The notes beneath the pieces are model-generated. The model worked only from the letters and a program-made list of their open reading frames with translations, had not been told where the DNA came from and did not search any database. The translations under genes were made by a program, and so were the position numbers. Below, piece after piece: positions 46,532 through 58,610 of a DNA stretch of 64,000 bases. Source of the DNA: Adineta vaga (Eukaryota; Rotifera); contig CP075495.1 in NCBI GenBank assembly GCA_021613535.1, positions 12,710,001 through 12,774,000 on the forward strand, given 5' to 3'. Positions within the stretch are counted from its first letter, which is position 1, and every line of letters starts with the position of its first letter.

Positions 46532-49500
46532 TCAATTAAAAAGATCGTCGAGTTCAGAAGCAGCTGTTTTCGGACGTGTGACATTGGATGATGTAATGGA
46601 GCCTTTGATTACAGTCGAACCCGGTGGAGGCGGTGGTTGAAATAATGTTCCTGTATTAGACATCCCTGAATTAAAATATGTTGAAGACATTGATGAATTT
46701 GCGTTCATTGGTGTTGTTGATGGACTTGTTTGTGGTCGAGAAGATAATGAGTTAATATTATTTAAAAGACTTGATGTTAAATCAGTTGTTTTTGACGACG
46801 ATGTTGATGACGAAGAAAAATTCATCGGTGGTCGTATTGGTTGTTGTGCTACAGTTGGACGTATCAACGATGGCATTGTTTGTGAAGTAGTCATTCCATA
46901 GAACGGTTGAGACGGTGACGATTGTTGTGATAGATTTTGATCAAATAATGTACTTGTTAAATCTTTATAAAATGTTGATGATGATGATGTTGTTGAGGAT
47001 GCCATTGGTGTCATTGACATCAGTGGAACGTTCGAATTTGTAGTTGGTAATGATGCTAATGGTGTTTTTCGTTCAGGAACAAGTTCACCTTGCGATTTCA
47101 TACGTTGTGTTTGTTCACTTTCACGCATCATACGTTCTTTTTCTTCAAGCGTTAATGTCTGATAACAATGAATAGTTTATAAAAATAAAAAGATTAGAAA
47201 ACGATGAAAAATTTACTTTTTTGTTTATGGAAATTTCTGTTGAATTGGATTGATTTGTCGATGACGATGAAAATTGTTGTGAACGTTGTGATTTTGGACT
47301 ATCATTCGATAGATTTTGATCAAAATTATTTGATATAGGTTTGTTTTGTGAGATTTCGGAACTGAATCCATGGCCGATCATAAATTGATCCATCTTAATT
47401 AAATAAAATAGAGGAATAACAATTAGAAAAAATTAGTTTGGATTTTATTTACCAATGATGATGCATTTTGATCAAAACTAACATCGGTCGTTGTAGGTCC
47501 AATCGGAACAATTGGAGAACTAAGGAACACGCAAGAATAGAAAGAATTTGAGAAAATATGAATTTTTCTTACTTAGCTGCTTGTTGCGAAAGTTGATCCA
47601 ATTTCTTCCGTTGTTCAATTTCAACTGTTTGTAACATATCTTTAATTGTTGACATATAAGCATTAAACTACAGAATATCAAGGACATATTTCATTTTTAA
47701 GTATTAAATAGGATATGAGTGAAATAAAGTGAAGATAAAGTCTAGGAAAGACAGACACGTGTCTTAGGACTGTCAAATTATGATTAAAAATCTATGAATT
47801 TCTATTCCACAATACATTTGCAAAAGAAAAATTACCTGATTCAAATTAAGACTTGTTTCAATGGATATTGGCACTAAAAATGGTATAATCTTTGTTGCTA
47901 AGACTTCACGTGGTAGACCACCAGCTTTTGTTGATGACATAGCAACTTTAATAATACCCAAAATAGCCATAAGAACAGCAGGTTCACGTGATGGTATTGA
48001 TTGAAGTAATGGTAAAACTTCATCAATAATAATCCATTTATCTAATGATTCAACTAATTTTCCAAGACATATTAAACAATTAACACGAACCTGAAATAAG
48101 ATTATTTCAAGACGAAAATGAAACAGATTCTATTTCACTACTTACTTACACTCAATGTTATAGTTTCAAAACATATCTTTTTTATACGTGGTAAAATTGC
48201 ATATTTCATGGCTTGTAAATCAATTAAATGTGCAAAGGATGGAATGATTGATAGACAGAGTTCCTAGAAAGAATTCATCGATAGACATTCTAATCTTTTT
48301 ATATTTAAAAATTTTCATTTCATTTTACTTGAACTTGAGAGGATTCTGCATCTAATGCATTATACACAACAGGTAAAATATATTGTTTTATATCTTCTGG
48401 TGGAGTTTTTGTTAACATTAATTTCATATTGCGCATTAATATTAAAAGAGTCTACAAAACAAAATGTTCAGCATTCCAATTCTATTCTAAATAAATTTGA
48501 TTTACCTGCATAACAGCACCTGATGTACCACTTCCCTATAAAATATTAAACACTATTTGTAAAAAATCATTTCAATGATTTAAAATTTACCTGAGGAGGT
48601 TTTTGTATTTTAAATACTTGTTTCAATTTTGGAAATATATATTTTTGATATTCTTCATTACTTGCTTTTTCCTAAATAAATATCAATATAGGTGTATCTG
48701 TGATTCTTTCTTCTTCGTTCTAGGTATTAGTAGTAACATACAGCGATAAGAAACATATTTGGAAGAACAAATGGAACCATTTCAGGATTAATAAATTCCA
48801 ATTCCAAAGCTGAAGTAATACGTTGTAAGTTCACACGCTATGAAAAAGAGATTAACAACATTAAAAAATCTATCTAATCTTATTTACCATGGGTAATTTA
48901 TCAACCACTTGTGGAAGGCTTTTGTAAAACATTGATCGTTGAATATTATCGACTTGAAATAATGAATCAAGATATTCTAATGTTTTTGTGCCAACATCTT
49001 GAAAAAAAGGTATCTAAATAGATCGAGAGAAAAAAAGCAAGATGTTCAAATAGATTTCTTTTTTATTCAATCAATCTTTATTCTACCTTTGAAAATTGAC
49101 TAGCATCTGGTCTCAATTCTGGTTTTATACTAAGTAACATTTTGACATGATCACGAACTTCCATTGGTAAAGCAGATAATTTTGTTGTATTAAGTGTTTT
49201 GAGATCATCAGACATTTTCATAAATGAAGAATAACTGTCATGACATTCATATAATGTTCTACCATGGTTGTACAATGCATAGATAAGTACACCAAGAGAA
49301 AACATATCTGATTGAGTATCATAAGTTTTAAGTGTTCCATACTCTGGTGCCATGTAATCAAGTCGTGGATTGAGTATTGGTGGAATATTTCCATCATAAT
49401 CTCGAAATGGATAGGTTGTCTAGAAAAATACGAACGAAAATCAATCTTTTGTTTTTATCAATATAGCAAGAAAAGTATAAACTACGTTACCCCATCTGCT

Positions 49501-50376
49501 GAACCAGATAGAGACAATTCAAAACCAATTAATTTCCATGCACCATTCGAATTAATAATAATGGATTCAGGTGATATATTTCGATGGAATAATTTTACTT
49601 CATTATGTAAAAATGCTAGTCCTTCACAAAGCTATAGAAGAAAAGATGAGTAAATTATGAATGATATTGTCTTTTTCTCTCTTATAACAAATCGTACTTG
49701 AACAATACCATAACGCATTTCAACATCGAAAAGTTTATAATCTTCGAATTCTTTTGGTATCGGTTGAGCCATATTATCATAGGAACCAAGACAATTAGCA
49801 AGACTAGCAAAACAAGATTCAGTAGCAAATGCTAGACTATCACTAAACGTAAACGAATGATTATGTCTGAATGATTTACAATGTTTACAAACCGAGATTC
49901 TTCCAATGGATGTTGAAGACTTAATACACGTGGATGTTTGATTTTTGCTAGTTGTTGAACACCTTTTTTCATTGCTTCAAGAATTAATTCACGATCTTTT
50001 TTCGGATATTTATCTAATAGACGTTTTTCTAAAACGAATACTGCAGCTTCCTAAATCATCGAATTTCATCAATTCATAATAAATTATTTATTATCTCAAC
50101 GAACTTGTTTTGTAGTACGTTTAATAGCGCCATAGATCCTCCATAGAAGACCAGGACCAGCAGATCCAAGTGATCGAACAAGCTAGAAAATATAGAATCT
50201 TTGTTTCTTCATGATTTATTCGAACAATTATATACTTCAAATTCACGTGTCACTATATTTCCTGGTAAAACATCTTTAAACATTTTCTGACTTCCATGAG
50301 CTGTATCAACCATCGATTTAACAACGACATTTTTTACTTGATCACCATACGTTTTAAGCTTTTCCAAATACTCCAT
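46532..50376 (-). CDS. SCYL2: SCY1-like pseudokinase 2 (CVAK104), 928 aa
   Basis: Seventeen exons: 50236-50376, 50105-50182, 49893-50050, 49698-49842, 49491-49631, 49087-49419, 48888-49013, 48742-48837, 48591-48671, 48506-48535, 48329-48451, 48150-48263, 47836-48090, 47573-47667, 47453-47519, 47217-47393, 46532-47158. They sum to 928 aa, almost exactly the human 929. SCYL2 sits on clathrin-coated vesicles and helps trans-Golgi and endosomal sorting. The kinase-like domain (about 30-330) is degenerate: HRN at 190-192 replaces HRD and GFE at 210-212 replaces DFG, while the MAPEYGTLKTYDTQSDMFSL block is retained. HEAT-like repeats follow (about 360-660). The Ser/Pro/Asn-rich tail ends in ELDDLFN, a clathrin/adaptor-type acidic DLF motif. 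One exon is 30 nt. Confidence 0.95.
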
Positions 50377-51029
50377 AATCAATCAAGAATGACGTTTTGA
50401 TGATGATAATGTTTGAAAATAAAACTGACAAGAAAAAATGAATCAAATGAAATGAAGATGATACTTTCTGATTGGTAAAGACCAAGCGCCATCTATTAAT
50501 GATTAGTTTCTATCCTTGATCGGAAAAATGATTTTGAAGGACGAGATATACTTGATAAGTTAATGTTAAAAATAGTAAGTTTTTTCTTAGATTTTAACTA
50601 CTTCAAATCTCTACGAATAGTAGGAAAATGAAGTCAATTTTCTATTGGTTTATTCTCGTTTCGCGTCGTCGTTCGGTTGTTTGTTTGCTTGTTTACTAGA
50701 ACTTCTTATTTAGTTACTCAATCATTTATAAAATCGTTTTCGAAGCAAAAGTCTATTTCCTAATTTTTAATAATTAAATATTATCAAAAGAAAATGTTCA
50801 ATATTCAATTTATTAATTAGATTTTGGATTGTTCTAGAAATAGTTATTGAAATCTCTCATTTTAATTACATCATAAAAAAGAAATTCGTTGTCATATCAC
50901 GTGTTCTGATTTCCTTTTTCTATGGTTTTTTTCTTATAAATATAGAGGAAAAAACGAATATTAGTCATCTTCTATGTTTTTATTTTAGTCATGATTTTTT
51001 CTCTATAATAAATAATCAATAAATTAGAA
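50377..51029. promoter_or_regulatory. Divergent promoter region between SCYL2 and YTHDF
   Basis: 653 bp between head-to-head starts with no other ORF. Both promoters should lie here; no element could be assigned. Confidence 0.4.
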
Positions 51030-53372
51030 ATGATGAACGAACGTAGTTCTGCACAAGCGAATACTCCAACGCCAGCTAATATGCAGTATGGTTACCCACC
51101 TGGTAAGTATATTGATCTCATTTTATACAATTCTATAATTATTCTTTAAATTTAAAAGGCCATTTTGATCTTATGAATATGCCGCCTATACAAAATCCCA
51201 ATGATTTATATTCATATTATCCTCCAAGTCTTTATCAACCATTTCCTACATATGATGAACATAATCAATGGGGACAGACAGATACATCAGGCAATGTTCC
51301 TCCACCTCCACCTGGTTCCATGCAATATCATCCTCAAATGTATACACCATCACCACTTGATAACCACGTAGTCCATTCGATTACCCTCCTCTACCTCATC
51401 CTTATCCACATTATCATCCAGGCTTTACAACATCAACATTTCCTGGTCCACCTTCAACAGGTACATCAGCATTTGATATGTCATGGACACCACATAATCT
51501 ACCCATGCAACAAATGCAAATTCCTCAGCAACAAATGACACCAATCGGTGGTGGACCTGCATTGAATAAAAAACCATCAGTTTACGATGAATATCCAGCT
51601 AGTGGTGTTGGTGATATGCTTGCTCAACATATGAATTCAGTTGATCTAGGTAGTAACAATAATAATGATGATACACATAATTATGACAATGGAACAAATG
51701 ATAATGCACAAAATGTAAATGTTTTATCATCAAAAGATCAACAACAACATTATCAATCAAATAGTAGTAATATTTCATTATCAACACGTCCATCTCAAGC
51801 ATCTTCATCCAATGGCCCAAAATCATACGCATCCGTTGTTTCAGCCGACACTATTAATTTAAACAGCAATAAATCGACTTCAAACGTTCCAAATATGTCT
51901 GTTCGTTCCACAGTACAATCATCAACGACTGAACGTAATAATTCAACATCAAACTATTCTAATGACTCTATGAATTCACGTTCGAATACTAATCTACGAG
52001 GAAATAATAATAATAATAATAATACGAACAATTACTCTCAACAAACACGTAATGGTACAAGTGAATATAATCCTCGTAATCAACAACAACAACAACAACA
52101 ATCTTCCAGTAGTGGAACATTCTTGAATTGGACAGGTAATAATTTACCATCAAATTCTCGCGGCGGTGGTGGTGGTGGTGGTGGTAGTAATAATAATAAT
52201 ACTTCATCGAACTATTATAATAGTGGATCATCAGATTATTATGATCGTTCGTCCTATTCTCAACAGCAACAACAAACATCATCTTATAATAATAACCATA
52301 ACAATAATAAACGACAAAATTCGAATTATCAAAATTATTCTTCATCACGAACAACAAATAACATGAGTAATGGTGATACAGGAGCATCTGCTATTGGACA
52401 ACAACCAATATCTGCTGCAAATCAAGAAACTCTTGATACACTAAAAAGAAATCATCAATATAATCCAAGGGAATTCAATTTAAATCCTAAAGGAGCCAGA
52501 TTTTTTGTTATTAAATCTGTAAGTAACCGAAATTAATAGCCTATTTTAATAACTACACGCTTGTTTCAGTGACAGATCATAATTGAGACAATTTTTTTTC
52601 AGTATCTTGAAATGATATTGTCTTTAGATATAGGAAAAGAGTGTAAAAACTCAATACAGAGTATTGTCATCTATATTTATTTGAAAAGAAATGACCTTCA
52701 GAATTATATTCTTGTTTATTTTCTTTTATTTAGTATTCTGAAGATGATGTACATCGTTCGATCAAATACAATATTTGGTGTTCTACTGAACATGGAAATA
52801 AACGTTTAGATGATGCATTTCGTGAACGTGAAGGAAAAGGACCGATCTATTTATTTTATTCAGTTAATGCTTCAGGACATTTTTGTGGTATGGCTGAAAT
52901 GATGTCACCTCTTGATTATGAACATAAAACCGATGTTTGGCAAATGTCAAATAAATGGCAAGGTAAATTTGAAGTCAAATGGATTTATGTTAAAGATGTG
53001 CCTAATCAACAATTTCGTAATATACGTTTGGAAAATAATGATAATAAACCAGTAACTAATTCACGTGATACACAAGAAATACCTTATGAAAAAGGTAAAT
53101 TTATGTTGAAAACTATGCATATGTATCGTCATAAAACATCCATATTTGATGATTTTCAATATTATGAATCGAAACAAGCTGAAGAAGTTGTTAAAAAACC
53201 TTCGAATAATGAATTTAATAATAATAATAATAATAATACACGTGGTAACAATAACAATAAGCGACAATTTTCATCAAATAAACTATCATCGACGTCAGTT
53301 CCATTAGAACAGCAGCAGCATCAACAACAACAACAACAAAACGAAAATTCAAACAATGAAGACAATAATTAA
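51030..53372 (+). CDS. YTHDF: YTHDF-family m6A reader, about 690 aa, with apparent one-base frameshift
   Basis: Three exons: 51030-51102, 51159-52518, 52734-53372. The YTH domain spans the exon 2/3 junction: ARFFVIKS then [49 protein letters not shown] and [12 protein letters not shown]. The three cage tryptophans that bind N6-methyladenosine (in IWCST, VWQ and KWQG) are present. YTHDF proteins bind methylated mRNA in the cytoplasm and promote its turnover. The N-terminal 480 residues are disordered, rich in Pro, Tyr, Asn, Gln, Ser and Gly, with AAT, CAA and GGT runs. At about 51362-51367 the reading frame changes: sequence before (YTPSPLDN) and after ([19 protein letters not shown]) is clearly coding, but in different frames. 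Joined exons are exactly one base short of whole codons. Confidence 0.92.
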
Positions 53373-53524
53373 ACATAAATATCAATATGCACGCGGATTT
53401 TTTTTGTTTTTTTTTAGGTTACACTAATTTATATTCTCTCGCTTTCTATACGGGGAAACTCTTCTGTTCCTTTACATGTGTGTGTGAGCTTTTTAGTAGA
53501 CATCATTCATCACTCTCTGTTTTG

Positions 53525-53556
53525 CGTGTGTGTGTGTGTGTGTGTTTGTGTGTATA
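53525..53556. repeat. (TG)n microsatellite
   Basis: TG dinucleotide run with one interruption, in the probable YTHDF 3' UTR. Confidence 0.85.
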
Positions 53557-53932
53557 TTTGGGGACGAGGTTGTTTGTTTTCTTTTTGTTTCATTCTAACA
53601 AACTGTGCTAACACCATACTACAGTAGCAATTTGTTGCTGCTGTTGTTATCATTTCATGATTTTTCTTTGTTTATTTTCTTTTTTTTTTGTTGTTGTTTG
53701 TTTTCCTAATATCGAAACAAGCTTACTTATTCTCATTCATACGTTCTCTTTATTATTATTGTCTAAAACTATTTCATAACATTATCTTTCGTTTTGCTTA
53801 ACAGTTTTTTTTTCTTCTATTGTTCTTTTGAGAACACTTCACTTATATCCTTTATCCGCGTGCATGAAGATTATCTTCAGTGTTTTTTTTATTTAACGTC
53901 GTCATTCGATTGCACACATCGTTTTCATTTCT

Positions 53933-53957
53933 TTCTCTCTCTCTCTCTCTCTCTCCC
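53933..53957. repeat. (TC)n tract
   Basis: Uninterrupted CT dinucleotides about 160 bp upstream of URM1. Confidence 0.8.
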
Positions 53958-54113
53958 TTCTCGTGTATGCATGTCGTCATGTTTTGTTGTTGGCTTGTTT
54001 TCTCTTTTTTTGCAAGAAAGATCTATTATATAAACTTTAAGAAAAGACAAAATTTGAAATACATGATGAAGTAAAAGAAAAAACAAACAAATCGCATTTG
54101 ATTGTTTCAGGCT

Positions 54114-54407
54114 ATGCATTTGACCCTTGAATTTGCCGGTGGTGCTGAATTATTATTTGGAAAACAAAAATCTCATCCAATTGATCTACCCGATAATCAA
54201 ACACCATGGACTATTCGAACATTATTAGTCTGGATACGTGAAAATCTTCTTCGTGAACGTCCAGAATTATTCATACAAGGTGATTCAGTTCGACCAGGAA
54301 TTTTAGTTCTCATAAACGATACTGATTGGGAATTATTAGATGGTTTAAATTATCAATTGAAAGAAAATGATAATATTTTGTTCGTTTCAACATTACATGG
54401 AGGTTAA
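54114..54407 (+). CDS. URM1: Ubiquitin-related modifier 1, 97 aa
   Basis: A single coding exon. URM1 is a beta-grasp protein acting as sulfur carrier in thiolation of tRNA wobble uridine and as a protein modifier. Strong family match: [11 protein letters not shown] near the start, [52 protein letters not shown] and the C-terminal STLHGG, whose Gly-Gly is the thiocarboxylation site. The start at 54114 was chosen over an in-frame ATG 12 bases upstream because a 3' splice site (gattgtttcag) lies between them, and the family begins here. Confidence 0.96.
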   Translation: MHLTLEFAGGAELLFGKQKSHPIDLPDNQTPWTIRTLLVWIRENLLRERPELFIQGDSVRPGILVLINDTDWELLDGLNYQLKENDNILFVSTLHGG

Positions 54408-54524
54408 TCAAAACCAGAAAAAGAAATGTTTTCTTTTCCAAGTACATGTATATGTATATATATGTAAAAATTTTTTCATTTCACCAAGAGATACAGAAAA
54501 GAAAAGAAGAATAAGAACAAGAAT

Positions 54525-55912
54525 TTAACCAAGTAGCACCTTTTTAAATTTGCTAGACATATCTTTTGTCGGAGTACCATCTGAATTATCATCCGAGTCC
54601 GATGATGTCATTTGAAATGTAGGTGTCGATGTACATGCAGGTGAGCAAAGAAATTGAAGTAATGGTAAATAAAATTTACCACAAAAATCTACGAATTTGA
54701 TATTTTTATGACAACTTTCAAAATAAACACCTAAAGAACAAAAAAGAAATAACTTTTCGACAAACAAAAAGAATCAAATCTCTTACCTTTGCACTTTGGA
54801 TTCAAACATGATTTTGCAGCATTTAAATATTCAATAAGACTTTTCGGAATTGATTGATCATCATAAGAGACTTTATGAAGTTTTATTGTTCTACCTGCTA
54901 GTTCTTTTAATGTTGGTACATCATAGGTTAAATCACGAACGAAACGTACGACGAGTGGATTATTTCTTAAACTTAATTCTTGTAAATCAAGACGTATGAT
55001 ATCTGGAGGTAATGCACTGAATTGATTGTTATGTAAAGATAATGATTTCAAACGATTTAAACCTAACAGAAAAGACATCAACAATGCGAAATGAACTCAA
55101 AATAAGAAGATGACTTACGAGATATTGAACGCGGTAATGTTCGAAGACGATTTCCACTTAAATTTAAAACGACTAATGAACGCATATGACCAATGGAGTC
55201 AGGCACGTTACCAATTTGATTACCACCCAGATAAAGAACTTCAACTCTAGAAACGAAACGATCAGTAAATCTGTTCTACTTTGAATAAGACAATAATTGT
55301 TTACTTGATTAATGTATGGAATAAATCCGGTAAGAATGCAATTTGATTTGAACCAAGATAAATTTCTTTTAAATGAATCATTTGAAATAATTGATATGGA
55401 AATTGTTTAAGACGATTTCCACCTAAATTGATAACTTCTAATGATTTAAGTAATTCAAATTCTTTTGGTAAAGAAAAATCATCAAGAGAATTATTTTTGA
55501 GATATAAATTTTTTAAATTTTTTAGTAGAGATAATTCCATTGGTAGTTGAACTAATTGATTATTCGATAATTCCATGGTTACCAACGATTGAAATTGTTC
55601 AATTTGAGATGGAAGTGTTAATAACATATTTGAATTTAATTGAAAATTTTTTATACGATTGGGATTTTTAAATGTTGTTAATAATTCATCAGGATCAAGT
55701 GTGGAAAGATTTCGATGTGAATAATCAATTGTATCACCAAGAACTGTTTCCGAACTGAAATAAAATACAAGAAATAAATAAATAAATATGTTGTTATTGA
55801 ATATCTTTTTTTGGATATACCTGTAAGTACAATCGGCTTCTTCATCGTCGAAATCATCGTCAAGGTCATAATCGCCTTCGTAATCATCAGCTGTTGTTAT
55901 AGCTGCTGCCAT
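54525..55912 (-). CDS. LRRC58: Leucine-rich-repeat protein LRRC58, 383 aa
   Basis: Five exons: 55821-55912, 55305-55754, 55119-55246, 54787-55062, 54525-54730, all in phase. An acidic N-terminus (YDLDDDFDDEEADC) precedes about eight typical LRRs, for example LVTMELSNNQLVQLPMEL, LEVINLGGNRLKQFP and LKSLSLHNNQFSALPPD. The C-terminal part is diagnostic: NNPLVVRFVRDLTYDVPTL, CLNPKCKGVYFESC and IKFVDFCGKFYLPLLQFLCS align with LRRC58, and the protein ends KKVLLG, as does human LRRC58. The conserved CxxxC and CSPAC cysteines suggest a small zinc-binding or disulfide element. Vertebrate LRRC58 is linked to ubiquitin-ligase substrate recognition; I infer a similar adaptor role with low certainty. It is convergent with URM1, 117 bp away. 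Confidence 0.9.
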
Positions 55913-57135
55913 ATTTTTACAAATAGTTGGTTAATCTGAAATATAAAATTGTTTATATTGACTCTATATAATAAATTTCATCATGTGATCGTCAAAAAAA
56001 GAGGAAAAATTGGCCCGACAAATGTAAAAACACATTATAGGGATCCAAGGTCACAGAAGCAGAACAATAATAACAACGATTCTTCCCATCCAGTAACTTT
56101 ATATATCAGATGTGTATGATGACGAGGGGATTTTTTTCATTTTATTACAAGGTTTGTAAGGACAAAAAAGAAGTAGAAATGTACCCTCAACAAATAAATG
56201 CATGATTTTATCATTCGAAACAAAGATAGTAGTCAAAAAAAATGCCGAGTCATATGTCAATGCAATTGTATAGGTCCAAACTCGATCTTTGTATTCATAT
56301 TTTTTTATTTACAATCAAAAGAGATTACCTAACCTAACAAACAGATCATATTCTCAACGGTGATCGAAAATTCATCCCATACAGTCAGTGAATGATGGTG
56401 GTGTAAAACATTGTTGACGACATACATACATATATATATATTCTCAACCAATGAATCTCATCTTCTCGAGGAAATTTGATGTGTTGTTTGCGTCTTTTTA
56501 CTACCCTCGTGATGGAGGAAAGAAAGAAGAACGAGGCAAATAATCAATTCGTAGTTTACAATTCTTACTGTTGATCATAGTTCTAGTAGAAAATGTCAGG
56601 TCAAAGTACAAAATAGTTCGAAATATCGTTGATTAAAACAATTTAATCTGAAAATAGAAACGAAAAGAAAGTGAGGGAGAGAGACAAAAAAAAATCGAAA
56701 TGAAATACAAAGAAAAGAAAAAAAGTAAAGATTTCATATCAAATAATTTATCGATTGATTGATCTTCGATGATGAAATATTTTCTCATTTTCTATTTTAT
56801 CTAGATACATTCCATATAAAGGTAATATTTGTGAAGAGCATTGAAAAAAACCAACGATGCACTTATCAATTCACCTTTAGACAACATATAGACATAGTTT
56901 TTCTTCATCGAATATGATCGCCTACATATAAACAAGTTGTAATTGCATTGAAAAGACGAAAATTACCTCAAGTACATCTTGTGTAGTTATTTGTACAAAA
57001 TATGTGGGTTATGGTTTTTTGTATGAAAATTATTTTAAATAAACAATCATATATTGAAATCAACAAATTGAAGAAGAAGCAGAAGAAAAAGATAATAATA
57101 GAAAAAAAAACATACATAATCATTTCTTTTTTTTT
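55913..57135. other. Gene-free region
   Basis: About 1.2 kb between the LRRC58 start and the 3' end of the protocadherin, both on the minus strand. No supported ORF. An acceptor-like attttatatttcag on the minus strand lies about 20-25 bp upstream of the LRRC58 ATG. Confidence 0.5.
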
Positions 57136-58579
57136 CTAAACAAAAGATTCTTTATCAAATGCACGACGATTCAATGCATCTAGTACATCTTGTACACTAG
57201 GATAATAATAAAGTCTATTATTATGTGCTGATCGATTGTTCGAATTATTCATATTTTGAGTATTGGTACTAGAGATTTGATCTGATGTAACTGATCTTGG
57301 TAGTGTATATGAATGTGTCGTTGAATCAAAATCCGATGGATTTATAGTTGAATTTCGTTTTGTTGTTACAACATATTGTTGTTGATGATATCGTTTTGGA
57401 CGTTCAATAATTGGATTTGAATGATAATTATTGATTGGTACTGGACGTTTAATCATTTGAGGATTATTTGTTTGATATGGTGTTGAAATAGCTGATGATG
57501 GCATTGTTCCAATATCAATTGAAGGAAAATCATGATCAATCGGTTCGAATTGATAATCATTATGTAAAATTGTACTTGCATTTTCATATAACATTCGATT
57601 ATTTGTATTCATTTGTTTCCAAAGTACATCTGTATCATTATCATTTTCTTCATGAAATGATGTATTCGTTGCTAGAAATGAAAGAAAACAAAACTTAACA
57701 AATTTTCTTATCAATTTAACTTAACATATGGAACGTGATGAGCTAAATTTTTTCGAATTACTGATGAATAATGCTGATTTCTTCTCGCCTGTCAGTTTTT
57801 CTCGTCGAGAAAATCTCTGGAGAAATGAAACACGCACATACTGTCAATAGCATAGGAAAAAGCCGAAGAGATAAAACTTTCATACAGTATGCTGATAGAC
57901 ATTTATTCAATATAATTATATTGAAGAATAAGATATTATTTCACTTCTGTTTCGTTGAAATTATTAAAGAATCTACTATACCAGCATCGGTTAACATTGT
58001 TTCTCTTGAATTCATCATCGATGATGATAATTGACAACGAGAACAGGAATTATGTAGTCGAGAAAAATGTGTTGAACGAAGTGCAGCTTGAGTTTGATGA
58101 TTACGAATAGCGATAGAATTTAAATTAGCAGAAAGGTTATTATTCGATGGAAGATAACCAAAATGAACGCCGTTACCAAGCTGAAAAGGAAACAAAGAAC
58201 TAATCAAACAAAAAAGAATGCAATTCTACTTAGAAATATTAGTAAGAAAAACTTTCCGGTCTATTCATTCGTGCCTCTCTTTTCTTTTATTTAATGCTGA
58301 GCAATCAACTCGCATAACTGACACTTCGTCTCTTTCTAGTTGCCGCCGCTCACTCTTTTTCACACGTATATTCATAGAAATATAAGCAGCTAGTCTTTTG
58401 TTAGATTCTAAACATTTAATTATATTCCGTATGTGTGTAAAATCGCATGTGAGAAGAGACCAAAGACATTGAAAATGCTACTATTCACTCAACAAGACAA
58501 TCAAGCGAGCATCAACTATCTTTTTTTCCCTATCAAGAACCAAAAGAGACAGCAGAAGTAGTAGTAGTTGAGGAAAAAA

Positions 58580-58610
<31 letters not shown>

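Larger units (their letters stand above)
53373..54113. other. 3' flank of YTHDF and leader region of URM1
   Basis: No supported ORF. T-rich, with a (TG)n run at about 53525-53556 and a (TC)n run at about 53933-53957. A possible 44-bp intron (gtaaaa near 54070 to gattgtttcag) ends three bases before the URM1 ATG. Confidence 0.5.

Noticed and set aside
51368-51423. Candidate 56-bp-type intron (gtagtc to catccag) to explain the YTHDF frame change
   Set aside because: Removing it leaves the original frame and would also delete clearly coding Pro/Tyr/His-rich sequence, so it does not fix the shift.
51989-52387. 132-codon antisense frame rich in Tyr and His
   Set aside because: A mirror of the Asn/Gln/Ser-rich YTHDF coding sequence on the other strand.
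53387-54119. Several short frames between YTHDF and URM1
   Set aside because: Derived from T-rich, TG and TC repeats; probably 3' UTR.
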